From: Membranipora membranacea
Taxonomy: Eukaryota; Bryozoa; Gymnolaemata; Cheilostomatida; Membraniporidae
Reading direction: 5' to 3'
Assembly: GCA_914767715.1 (NCBI GenBank)
Contig: OU612067.1
Span: 27,566,162 to 27,630,161 of the forward strand
DNA length: 64,000 nucleotides
The notes under the pieces are model-generated. The model was not told the DNA's origin and did no database searches. It worked only from the letters and a program-made list of their open reading frames with translations. A program made the translations under genes and the position numbers. Every line of letters starts with the position of its first letter. Within the stretch, counting starts at the first letter, position 1. This document shows positions 1 through 11,742 of the stretch, piece by piece.

Positions 1-33
1 TGTTTTCAACCCTCTGTGTTCTGCTGCATGTAG

Positions 34-2437
34 GTCCTGAGGAAACATCTCAGCTCCGAGATAGATCATGCAGCTGATGGTGAGATGAGTGAGATGAATG
101 AGATAAAATACCGACATCTCAGAGATGTAGTGATCTGTAGACTGGCATTATTTAATGCTAGACGTGGTGGGGAGATGGCAGCGCTGAAGGTTGATGAACT
201 GTCCAAAGGAGTCAATGTAGCTGACTAAGACCTTAGCATTAAGCACGTGGAACAGAGACTGATTCACAGGTAAGGCCCTAGCACCAATGACTAATATAAG
301 TCATTGCCAGCACTGTAAGATCGATTTTGCATGCAATAATTTTCTGTCCTGCAAATCTTATTGGCAGACAGGTTTGCATGTCGCAATCTGCATTGCAAGT
401 GTACATCTGAGATATATTTGCAATACAGCTTCCCAATCCTCTCGCCATTGATTTGCTGAATGAGGACACTAAATTAACCCTCTACTTCACGCAAGAAAGT
501 TTATTTAACCAGGGCCTAGCTGCAGCGAAGGAAGATGCTCTACCTGTTGATCCAAATGAATTTGATGGTCAAGATGGGTGGGCTAAAAGGTGTAGTGTTA
601 CATGACAAGGCTACATGTAGACTTAGATTGGTTATTCATTAAGGATACAATAAATAGGGCTTTGTTTAATCGATTCTCATTGATACGATGATTTCATGAA
701 AAATTGCTTCAATTGTATCAATCACTTTTCGGATGGGGGCGGAGCTCACTGATCGTAAATCAATGGCGGATAACTGATACTGCTCTGTGAGTAGTCAAGA
801 GGCCGTTGCCTATGTTTGGGATTTTTTGGCACTCAACTATCAAACACCCAGAGAGGTTGCAAAGCTGTAGTTACGGTTACCAGAAAGGAGAAAGACAACT
901 ACCAACTCCCCAACCTTGTCGCACCTTCTAACCATAGGGCTACATAGAGTAGTGAAGCTGACTATTGGCGAGCTTTATATCTACTAATTTTGGGGAGGGT
1001 TTGGGGTTCTTCAATAATCAATTTAACTTGCATTACTGGAAGCTATCAATAAAGCTGTAAAAGAAATTTCTCAACTTTGCTAGACAAATTCCAATCCTGT
1101 GAACTATCGCTATGCATGCACAACTCGGTGATGACTTTGGTGCCTAAGCTTATATTTTTAGGTCCGAAATTGTCAAATCTTGTGATTCACTTATTTCCCA
1201 AAAGTTGCCTGTTCAGTATTCAAATCCGAGGTCAGAAAATGAGTTGCAATTGTGATTGTAATTTCCCCCCTATTCAGTTTGTTGGTTTAGTCAGTTAACG
1301 AATATACTCTTGATTTTTTTTACAGATTATCACTGGTTCATACCATAGGAAAGCACCGTCGAATAGTACCGATACTTGTGCCAGAAGATGCAAAGAGGGG
1401 CCTTGGGAAATTGAAATAAGCTAGAACCATGTTCATGCACAAAGATAACCCGTATGTGTGTTGGTGTGCCTGGAACGGTGGCCAGCAGAAGAAGGACTAC
1501 GGACACGCTGCGAGAGTTGTGTAGATCTCTCCCATCGATCCAGTCTCCGGAAAGCATAACCACAACAAGATTTCGGAAGCATTTAGCCACTTATACTCAG
1601 GTAATGATTACTTTTTTACTTCAGTTCATCAAAGGTAATTCATCTCAGTTGAAGATTCGGTAAGAGACATGGCTTTGGATTGATGACTGAAGTGATCCAA
1701 ATTGTAATGGAATTTGATATGTAATGGGGCATTCGTTACAATAGATAATATGGCAATGCTGACCGCTTTTGTCTGACACTGGGTCTCATTTCCTGTCTAA
1801 TCCTATCTGAAGCAACAACAGAAATTATGATTCTGATTTACTTTTCATGCTACAATAAGCATAGCTCATTCACTGAGTTTGAACGAGGAAAATTTATTAT
1901 TATCGTCACATAATGGCTTATGAAACCGAAAAGATCTGATATCATATTTATTTTATACGGTCCTGAATAGTCCGTAATTCATATCATTCATCTACCACTC
2001 ACCCACTCAATTAAGTCCTACAACCCTCACATTTACCCTGGGCCCTTATAGCTTAACAGACTTTTTGACAACCAGTGTGAGCAATGAACTTTAAAAGGTC
2101 ATTGATGTGAGTACTATGAAATTGGTGCATGATGATGCCTAAGCAAACAGCTCATTGACCTGAACTATTTTAGGTTCTTGACCTCAAGGAGAATGAGTTG
2201 GAGTGGCTAGCTCGCCATCTTCGTCACAGCACCTAAGTCCACAAGGAGTTCTACAGATTTCAGTCAAATGTTGCTGAGGTTGTGATAGTTGCAAGCTGTT
2301 GCTTGCTAATGAAAAAGGTCTGTCCCAATATTCTGGTCAGACTCTCAATGAGATTGCCCTGTCGGATATTGAAGGTGAAGAGGAAGAGGCTGAATGTGAG
2401 GAGATTTACCCAGAGGAGTGCATGGAGCAAGGGGAAG
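34..2437 (+). pseudogene. N-terminal exons of a tyrosine-recombinase-like (Crypton-type) gene, decayed
   Basis: Three exons are visible: 34-269, 1326-1600 and 2174-2437. Each is flanked by AG and GT, and their phases match (2, then 0, then 1 into the next exon at 4514). The first encodes an FNARRGGEMAAL box like the ARxGE catalytic arginine box of tyrosine recombinases. The second carries GKHRRIVPILVP and ends TTTRFRKHLATYTQ, like the box with the second catalytic arginine and histidine. The third has LARHLRH...VHKEFYR, where recombinases have GHxxxxTxxxY, followed by a Glu-rich stretch. Stops lie at 226-228 and 2234-2236, and exons 2 and 3 also need frame changes, so this half is dead or badly mutated. 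The family is assigned from motifs only. The gene begins upstream of the window. Confidence 0.6.
270..1325. other. intron 1 of the recombinase-like gene
   Basis: The stretch lies between a GTAAGG donor at 270 and a pyrimidine-rich acceptor ending at 1325. I see no credible coding exon, repeat or RNA gene in it. Confidence 0.5.
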
Positions 2438-4513
2438 GTGAGTTTGTGATTTTTCCTATGAATATGTAGCTGATGAATAGAGTGGCACTTGTGTGTGGGG
2501 GCCCGCCTGCCTCCTTTTCCTACCTTTCTCTCCCACTCTATTGTGTCCTAAGATAGTTAACTCCCCATTTCTGTGGCAAGATGAGAAACATGGCAACAGT
2601 CAATGACATTTTCTAGGAGTTGCTCTCCCTTTCCTCAATGTTTTATATAACTTGGTAAACCAGCGAAAATGACATCATCAGTGCGCTTCATCATCTTGCG
2701 AGAGTAGTTACCTATATAACTAGTATGATGGGGCTCTCCGCCGTATTTTACTGAAGATTGAGTGTTTAAAGTTGAAGAAAAGATTTTAATGAAAAATCAA
2801 TAGAAGAGTTCCCCATTTCAAGTGGACTGGATTCAGTCCATCAACTGAATGAAAAGGCAAAGCAGTCGGAAAAAGGGCCCTGAACAGAATTTAAGTTTCC
2901 ACACTTTTCCTAATACCCACTCAACTACTTTGCACCCCCAGATAAGGAGCGTAATTGTGTTCATTCTATTTAGGTTTGGTTTGATTTTCCTTTTCATAAT
3001 GTTCACATGTCTCTCATCTTGCAAAAAAATGATGATGATTAGGTAGCCTACATCCTTTCTTACTAATAAAAGTTCTCCCTTCGCACAATGTTATTTTTAT
3101 CTACATCTATGCCGTTTAAGACATATGACATAAGAATTAAAGTTCGTTTGCAACAGTCTCGCCTCATGATGCGTGTAAAATCTTATAAAGATGTAAACTC
3201 AACAAACAAACAAGTACTGTTCTCCCAATTTGACTAAGATAGTACATCATTTGCTGTTATACTAAGAACTTGCATGCAGAGTGGGGAGCTGCATGGTATG
3301 ATCTAGGACATTGAGGGCAGGAATGAGCTCCTGAGTTATGGAAAACAGAAAAAACACGAAACATTTCGAATGATATTGTATCATCATGGCATTTTACTGT
3401 GGAATATGCATGTAGTAAAGCTTATGCAGAGAAGAAAGTTTCTGATAGTTGTTGAGGGTGGTCTTATTAGATAGTAATCCATCAAGTTTAACTCATCCGT
3501 AGAGGAAGGATCATATTAGCCTGGAAGTCCAATTTGATAGTAACCTTATGCATAAAGGGTGCATGCAACACCCTTTTTGTAAGTAAACTCCACTTGCAGT
3601 TATGGCCTGCACAATCAATAATTGACGATTATTTTTTTGTTACAGGTTCCAAAGGCAAGGTGATGACAACAAGAAAAAGCGAGTATTGTATTCATATTTA
3701 TACTCTTGCTAGTGCTAAATTTTATTTATGTCATATAATAGCACTGCGTAGAACATTAATTGTGTGTACAGAATTGTGTGGAGAGTCAGCTCTCTACATG
3801 TACAATAAGCTCACATTTCACCAACCATTTTGAGGGATCTCTGATACACCCACCCCATGTAGCATGTGATATGATATTTGGGTCAAAAACTGATCAGTTA
3901 TTTCTGAGGTGATTTCAGCAGTCAACAGAGGTTAGAACTAGGGGTTTTTCTCCTTTTTTTGGCTTTGTTGAGAAAATAACTTTTCATGACTATCTAACGG
4001 TTGAGAATTTTTACCACAAAAGATACACCATTGGGTTTGATCAAGTTCAAGGACGTAGTTTCACCATGCTCATTATGTGCCTGTTTATGCACTGATTTAC
4101 CACTGTTCATTGGTTTACCACCGTGATATAGTGAAGTTTTGATGGCCAATCATTAACCTAGCTTAGAGTGTTTTGTTCTCCTTTAGGAGAACTTTTTACA
4201 TTTGTCAACTGAAAAGTGGTGTGCACTTGGTGGGAAAATCTAAACAAATAACTGTGCTGTCGTCATCGCTAAAAGGGGAGCAGGTCTTGTATGCCGACAC
4301 TTTTAGTCAACCTGGATACACTGGTTGATACAGGTGGATCTGCAAGTGTATATGTATGTGTATATCCAGTGTATCCACTCACATCCACTTTTTTGACACC
4401 TTGTTACACCCTCATACAGCTTTTATCTAACCAGCTGATCCATTTGTAGACACAGGTTTTGCCCACTTGATGCAAAGAAAAAAATTGTTTTGGTCGTTTT
4501 TCTGATTCTGTAG
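2438..4513. other. intron 3 of the recombinase-like gene
   Basis: About 2.1 kb between the GTGAGT donor at 2438 and the acceptor ending TGTAG at 4513. Short open frames occur, but none has recognisable motifs and matched splice phases. Confidence 0.45.
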
Positions 4514-7128
4514 GATGGACAAAGGAAGAGATGGAAGTGATTGAGCAGGTGTTCCCTCCAAATACACACATTGCTAAAGGAGTCTGCGTTCGAATATCCA
4601 ACACCCGGCTCCCAGGCCGCAGTTGGCATCAGATAAAGGGGGCGGCCTTCCGTCTCCATGCCAAGGTAACAGTTTTTTTCATATCCCTTGACAACCAACA
4701 TCAATCGACCCCCTCTCCCCGATCAAAGTTATCTATGGCTTCTCTGACCATACTACATGTACTTCTAAAGAATACTTTGTAGCTGCTTGGGAAAACACAC
4801 AGTTCAATGGGCGCAGCTGCGTTCAGATTCCCTGGGATAAATATATATATGGTCTACTATTATCATAATAGCATCCATAACACTATCATGATGTTCATAG
4901 ATTTTCACACTGCGGAGTCACAAAAAGATTGCATAAAGAAGCACATTATACTTTTGATTATTTTTGATATTTATAAAGCCTGTCTGTCTACAACCAGCTA
5001 TTAAATATTTAGCATAAATGCCTACACCATTTAGTCTGGACACAAGTAAAGTATGTATTGGTTACAGCTTATGGTTTTAGTTGGACCTCTGGTCACAGGT
5101 CCACTTTTGCACTACATTTCCTTTCGAATAACCAGTTATTTTAAATCCAATACTTAGAGCCAACATGATTTACTTTAAACACATGTATGTGGTTGAAGCT
5201 GATGACTTTAGGTTGAACCACTGATTACAGGTACATGAGGTACATGTATCATAAGCTATGCTTAGTATTTTTAGATACTTGTATGTAATCTAACTTGTTA
5301 TACTTTTCTTTTCAAATCATCGTCCTAAATAAATCAGATATATATAAACCTTCAACATTTAATGCAAACACATGTACGAAGTCATGGCTGGAGATAATCA
5401 CCCAGATTCATTGAAAGTTTTCGTGATTAATTGTGAACGAAATCTTGTTGACATACATATTCCAGTTGACACTGACCCATTATCACTATAGTATAACTTA
5501 CATGGTCTGTCAGGGTACAAATTTTTGGACTGATTGAGTTTCACCAAATTCAACATACTCACATCCTCGATGCATCCATACTTGTGCTAAACTTTTTAAT
5601 GTCATGGCCGTTTTTCCCAATTCAAATTTCGAGGAAAGTATAAAAGTGATAACCCAACACCCTTTATAGCTCAGCCAAAGAGTAGTAAGTAAAAAACTAA
5701 TATAAGGAAAACTTAAATCAAGAATCTAAAGGGATTCCTTGCCTAGACTCACAAGTGATCACCAGATACCGCCATTTATTTACAGTATAATAATACCTAT
5801 AATAGCTCTCATACATAGCGAGCTCAAAACACATTACATATTCAATAAACCATGACTTATCATCACTTGTCAAAGAGAGCAGACAATTCCCTGGTAAGTT
5901 TCCCAAGAGTTCATACAAACATAATATTGCAACAGAAATGAGAGTATAACTCCTTATAATCTGAACTGCATTTTGCTAGATGTATGAGGAGGTGAAAAAG
6001 TGCTCGAAGTTCGACATCCACCAACACTTTGTGCTCAGGATCCCCGAAAGTCAAAATAGGTATTAAAAGATATTGCAACGCATTTAAAATTGTATTTAAG
6101 CGCTACACTATATTGCATGATAGCAAAAGTGTTTTGAGACAGAATTATGGCTGTATTCAACAAAGATTGTATGAAAGCCCTTAACTCAGCATTAAGTCGC
6201 ACCTCCCCATAACTACCCCGTCATCTGAATGCGTGCGTGCGTTCGTGCGTGTGTGCATGCGTTCGTGCGTGTGTGAATGAGAAATCCATTTTCAAATAGA
6301 TATATTGACTGTGAGGTTACCTTTGTCAGCCCCTTAATTGAACAAGCCAGGCAAGCTGTTATTTTGAATCATAAGGTTTGTTCGGTAAAAGTTTAAGGGC
6401 TCCTAATTGGCTGACATGCACCTCCTGATCACTCTTTGGTTCCTGATTGGTGGATGGTGATTCTCTTCAATAATATGATTGTGTTTGTCAGTACTTGCTG
6501 CTAACTGTTCAATGAATAAGAATTAACTCCTTGATCATACGTTGTCAGTTGAGAGTACAAGGTAGGTGGGAGGTTGAGGGAGATAATTAATTTGTTTTGC
6601 TCACTTGCATTTCAGCCTCATGCAGAGATGCATTGGGGTGAATTTATGGTAACCCATTAAATTCTTAAATTGCGTGACCATAAGCTATGAGATGGATAAA
6701 CTTGTTGTAAATAAAGTCTTTGAACAAAGCAAGTACCACAATTTTTCATGTGCTCATGTGACTGAATTACTAATTTTACAGTGCCAAGTAAATGGAGACA
6801 CGATAAAAAAAAGAAAAAGTGTGGCTCCACTGGTGAGTATTTCCAATCATCTAAGTTCCATGCAAGTAAACTCTTCCTAAGCAATGTGTGGATATGCTGA
6901 GAGAGCAGACTGCCCCTACTTCAACATTGATTGGTTAGGACACTGTTGGCACAGCTAGCGCCACAAGCTTTTTGCAATTAAAAGGATCTTATCTCTTGTT
7001 CCAGGGTTTAGATGTGGAAGACTACGTGTGGGCGCCCTCGCCAGGGGGGTGGCGCAAATTGTACCAGGCGTGTGCCGTGGCTATCCAAACAAATAAAATA
7101 TTTCGAGTTGAAGTTCACAAAAGTACAG
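4514..7128 (+). CDS. SANT/Myb-like middle exons of the same gene
   Basis: Three open exons follow the recombinase-like part in matched phase: 4514-4665 (152 bp), 6782-6832 (51 bp) and 7005-7128 (124 bp). The first begins GWTKEEMEVIEQVF and ends RSWHQIKGAAFRLHAK, the spacing of a SANT/Myb-like helix-turn-helix with conserved tryptophans. Such a module commonly follows recombinase-derived domains in animal genes, and it would be expected to bind DNA or chromatin. The second exon is a lysine-rich linker (IKKRKS). The third encodes EDYVWAPSPGGWRKLYQACA, which I do not recognise. No stop interrupts these three exons, in contrast to the upstream half. The SANT call is moderate; the exon chain rests on splice phases alone. 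Confidence 0.5.
4666..6781. other. intron with GT-rich low-complexity patch
   Basis: This is a long intron between the SANT-like exon and the next exon. It contains a GTGCGT/TGTGTG-type simple repeat around 6229-6281. I see nothing else. Confidence 0.4.
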
Positions 7129-7881
7129 GTAAGAGAAAAATGACTTTTACTGTTAAGAATATTTCCCGCTGTGGTAATAACCTATACCATTAATTTTAAC
7201 GGGTGGATTTGGAGGTCTGTGTTTTTGGATACACAGTGATAGTTTGTCGAACAATTTGTTTTCTACCTATCCGAAGACAAAATGTATGACCACTTGGCAG
7301 CCTTATTCCAAAAGGCTTGTACATGCGCCAGGTTTTTTTTCTCGATCAAGGCTAAGGTTTACAGAATCTGTCAGTCTGTATTTACCCTTATAGGCCTTCT
7401 AGTATTGCCTCCCAGCTGCACATTACCAGCCTGCAAACACCAATACATCTATGTTATTGTACCTGTGTTTTTTCAAGCCATATGTATGTGGCAAGCTTAA
7501 ATTGCTAAAAAAACTGCTTTACAATAGTTTTTGTTATTATGATCAGCAATGTTCTTCTTGTTAATGTCAATAATTTTGGACCAACAATCAGAAATCATTG
7601 TACTTCACAAATCTTAGGAGCTCAATTTTTTTAAATGATGTCAATATTGCATGATGAACACATGATGAACACCTTCAAAAATTCAAGCCTTTCGATTATA
7701 ACACAAAACGGCAAAAATGTGAAGTCAGTCTGCAATTGCACCAATCAGGCGTCAGAAATGATTAAGACATGTTTTTAAACCTCTTAAATTGGAATCGGTT
7801 CTTCGATATCGAGAATGGTCAAAACAAAATAAAAACAAAAAATTGAGGCTTGCAAATACTTGAATGATTTATCATATCTAG

Positions 7882-9443
7882 AAGAAAATTATTCTCCTTA
7901 TTCTGATCAGAACCCATACATTGCGACTGAGGAGGCGCTCATGAGAACAGCGGTTTTCAATGGTAGGTTGATAACGATTCATCAACTGGCAGTTTGTAGT
8001 GCCAAGAAAAATGTACTGCTAGCTGGGTTTTACAGCAGGCTCCTCTCTGTGCTGTGTTCTGTGTGACCCTCGCATATAAATATCCGTATTTTTAACCCTG
8101 CGATAGTACATTTGACATGGTGGCACATTTAGTTTAATATGTCAGTTGAACCTCCCTGAATATTTATTGTGTCTCAGATTTCTCTTATGAACCTACCCAA
8201 AGTTGTTTATTTGGGATCAGTGCTCGGGTTGAAGCTCCACGAAAATTCTGATTCGGTGTTATGCGTCATCGACCAAAACTTTGAATAACCTAACAGTACC
8301 TGATAGTACGAGCAGGAAAAACAGCTACGTACGTGCCCTACAGGTTTGATAGTGATAGTAGGTTTCAACATTTATACATTGAGGTGTTGTCTTTCAGACT
8401 TAATATCACAGAATACTCGAGAGTGTAGAGCTGTCAGCGAGCCTACTGAAGGTCGGCTGCAGTCTTCAGAGTTAGATGGAGAACCAGCAGGAGTAGTAAC
8501 CACAGCCTCACAAGGAGTTATCTTTGGTATGGATGTACTGCTAGCTGGGTTTATCAGAGAGCTCCTCTCTGTGTTTGTGACCCTCATAAAAAACTTGGCA
8601 CATTTATTTTAATGCGTCAGTTGAACCTCTCTGAATATTTATTGTGTTTGAAGTTTTGCTAATAAACCTACCCTAACTTATTTACTCGGAATCAGTGCTC
8701 AGGTTAAAGCTTCCCAAGAATTCTGATTTGACGTTATGCTTCATCGTTCGAAACTTTGAATCACCTAACTGTACCTGATATTTATACTCTGACCTGTTGT
8801 CTTTCGGACTTAGTATCACAGATTTCTCGTGAGTGTAGAGCTGTCAGCGAGCGTACTGGAGGTCAGGCTGCTGCAGTCTTCAGAGCTAGATGGAAAACCA
8901 GCAGGAGTAGTTACCACAGCCTCACAGGGAGATATCTTTGGTATGTATGTACTGCTAGTTGGGTTTTTCAGAGGATTCCTCACTGTGTTTGTGAACCTCA
9001 TAAAAATCTTGTGCTTTCCAACCCTGCGATAATACATTGTCATGGTAGCACCCTCAGTTAAGTATGTCAGTTGAACATCCCCGCATATTTATTGTGTGTG
9101 AAGTTTTGGTAAATTAACTGCTCACATCTGTTACTAGGGATCAGCGCGCAGGTTGAAGTTCTCCAGAAATTTAGTTTTAAAATTACGGTTCATATACTCA
9201 AAATTTTTAGTCACCTTCCAGCACCTGACATTTTGGTTAGGAAACACTGCTGCTATTGGTATAAAGGGTGATTATGTCTCCATCCTAATTCAATACAGTC
9301 ACCTCATCTTTCAGACCTAGCTTCTCAGAATGTTCGGGAATGTACGGCTGTGAGCAAGCTTACTGCTGGTCAGCTAAAGTCTTCAGAACCAGACATAGAC
9401 CTAGCAGGAGTAGCTAGCACAGCGTCACAAGAAGATATATTTG
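7882..9443 (+). CDS. C-terminal exon series with tandemly duplicated 129-bp exon
   Basis: An 81-bp exon (7882-7962, LMRTAVFN) is followed by three related exons at 8398-8526 (129 bp), 8808-8940 (133 bp) and 9315-9443 (129 bp). All the intact exons are phase 1-1 and a multiple of three, so copies could be added without breaking the frame. Each intact unit encodes a segment beginning DLxSQNxRECxAVS and ending ASQxxIFG. The middle copy is damaged: its acceptor reads CTTTCGG instead of CTTTCAG, and a 4-bp gain shifts the frame, so it is probably skipped. The exons continue the phase of the exon at 7005-7128. No known domain is recognised. The 3' end of the gene is not found; an hAT element starts 183 bp downstream. 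Confidence 0.45.
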
Positions 9444-9480
9444 GTGTGTATGTACTGCTAACTTGGTTTCCAGCAGTCCT
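8012..9480 (+). repeat. tandem repeat of exon plus flanking introns, unit about 410-500 bp
   Basis: The intron motif TGTACTGCTAGCTGGGTTT and the following lines recur after the exons at 7962, 8526, 8940 and 9443, together with the exons themselves. This makes roughly three full units and a partial first one. Copies differ by point changes and small gaps, so the duplication is not recent. Confidence 0.75.
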
Positions 9481-9618
9481 CTCTCTAATCAGGTGCAAAA
9501 CTTAATAACTAATCGTGTATTTGATCTGCAATTTCTCATTCGTTGAGAGCGGGGGTCACTCATTTCATTATCAAGGGACTGAGATTAACCTCATATAATT
9601 ATGACATCATTACTCTCC

Positions 9619-9626
9619 ACGTACAG
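9619..9626 (+). other. hAT target-site duplication, left copy
   Basis: The 8-bp sequence ACGTACAG directly precedes the left TIR and is repeated exactly at 13413-13420 after the right TIR. An 8-bp duplication is the hallmark of hAT insertion. Confidence 0.9.
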
Positions 9627-9913
9627 CCTGGGTGCCCAACCTTATGTTTTTGAGTCGCACCGGCTCATTTCTAGTGCCTGTTTGGCTCATTTTGATATTT
9701 GGCAATTTCCCGCTAATTTCAATGCATGTCGCGAATTACTGAGTGATCACAATTATACTGTAGGTAGATGCTGTAGGTAGATGCTTATTTCATTGATTGA
9801 TAATAATCATGGGATTGTTGATATCATGAGAGTTATCTGAACATATAGATAGGAAATGCAACTCCACACATGCTAATCCCAAGCTTCCCCTTACAATTTC
9901 TTATTGAAGTGAG

Positions 9914-11742
9914 AATGGCTGAGAAAGCTAGGAGTTTTAATGATAGATGGGTTGATAAGTATTTTGTCAGACAGGCGGCAGTCTTTCAACAAACTGAGCA
10001 ATATTTCAAGGCATTACGCCTCCGTACATTCAGAGTATGACAGCAGGTATCCGCCTGGCACTGAAAGGAGAAAAGAAAGGCTGAAAAAACTGATTAGCCA
10101 AGCTGAAGAAGCTGAGAAGATTCTGCGGAGAAAACCAACAGATGCGACAACTACTGCTACATTGGGAAGCTATAAAGTCGCATTTGAATTAGGGAAGAGT
10201 ATGGTGCCATTTTCTCATCGCGAGCTTGTGAAAAAGTTCATGGTCAGTACGATAGAGACGTTATTTCCCAATAAACCAGAACTAAAGACCGCAGTAGAGA
10301 AAGTCCCATTAGGACGAAACACATTCACTCGGAGGATTGAAGAAATCGGTGAAGAGCTAACAAATTCTACACTACAGGACGTCATGAATTGTGAATCTAT
10401 CTCTCTGGCTCTTGATGAGACGAATGACATCAGAGATACAGCACAACTTGCTGCTTTTGTGCGATACTATTCAAACGAGCAATATCATGAGCGACTGCTA
10501 ACCTAAAAGGCCGAGCAACTGGTGCCATCATATTTGATGCTTTTGAGACCTTTATGATAGAATCAAAAATACCATGGAACAAAATCGTTGGTGTTGCCAC
10601 AGAAGTTTATCATCTTCATGGCTTTTACCATCAGATCAGCATAGCTGTCTTTTAGCTTGGCACATAAAACGGTGCCGTGTATGATGCAATGACACGCCAA
10701 TAGATTCGGGCACTTATCCTTCAGATACTTTACAAAGCCAGAGTGCTTTCCTACCATTGCTGAAGGATAAGTGCCCGAATCTATTGGCGTGTCATGGCAC
10801 ATAAAACGGTGCAATGATGTAATGGTGCAATGGTGTATGATGCAAAGCTAAAAGACAGCTATGCTGATCTGATGGTAAAAGCCATGAAGATATAAACTTC
10901 TTGAAGTCTCAATCTGGCCTGCGTCACCGCCAGTCGATATCATTTCTCCAGGAAATGGAGACTGAGTACGATGATTTGCTGACATACAACAGTGTAAGGT
11001 AAATAATCAATTAAATGTAATTGACAATCCTGATCATTAGAAATTGTAGCCGATATACACTGCTTGTAATTATTAATAAAAATACTTATTGATATAAAAT
11101 AATTCATGCAAGCTCCATAAATCTAACTCATGGCTAGTATGAATTTATATGAATTCTCAGTGATTGTTGTTTTTTTTGGGCACAGATGGCTCAGTAAGGG
11201 AAAATCTCTTCAATGTATCTGGTGTTTGAGGACTGAGGTATCGGAGTTTCTTCAGAGTCAAACTAGTGCCGATGCACACAGCTACATCGAAATGCTAAAT
11301 GACTCACAAAAGATGTGTGACATGGCATTCTTGGTAGACATACTTGCAAAGCTGAATGATCTCAATCTAAAACTACAAGGTAATTTTAATTGAAATCCTT
11401 GGATGTGTGTCAGTAAATCCATTGAAAATACTGCATTGTAATTGGCTCCTTTTTTTCCAAAAAATAATAGCTCGCTCGCTGTTTACAATTTTAGGAAGAG
11501 ACAAAGATATAGCTACAATGTGGGTTTCTGTAAAAGGTTTCCTGAACAAGCTCGATGTCTTTCATCATGATGTTATGAATCACTTTCCTACTCTGAAGGC
11601 ATACTTAGACACACTTGACAACCCCGATACTGTGACAACTGCAGCTGCAACTACATTTATAACTCAACTTTTGACAGAATTTAACAGTAGATTTAAAGTG
11701 TTTGTAAAGGAACAGGGTTCTTGGTATCATTTTAACATTTAA
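9914..11742 (+). pseudogene. hAT transposase (GTF2IRD2/EPM2AIP1/ZBED-like family), broken
   Basis: The reading starts at an ATG at 9914 with ARSFNDRWVDKYF, a typical N-terminus of this hAT family. Most of the BED zinc finger is missing before NISRHYASVHSEYD. The longest open piece is 9940-10506 (188 residues) and includes SYKVAFELGKSMVPFSHREL and the SLALDETND segment where the first catalytic Asp of the RNase H fold is expected. An inverted segment follows, then LRHRQSISFLQEMETEY near 10920, RWLSKGKSLQCIW from 11184 and a C-terminal piece (LNKLDVFHHDV...LLTEFNSRF) to 11742. Frames change several times and an intron-like gap splits RW from the previous part. The dimerisation region at the C-terminus is not found. 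Confidence 0.85.
10613..10890. repeat. internal palindrome inside the hAT transposase
   Basis: A 44-bp arm at 10613-10656 is the reverse complement of 10847-10890, and a 36-bp arm at 10689-10724 is the reverse complement of 10761-10796. The minus strand of the left side encodes the AMVGKHSGFVKYLKDKCPNL box of the transposase, so a coding block has been copied or turned round in place. Between the arms a direct repeat GGCACATAAAACGGTG also occurs. Confidence 0.85.
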
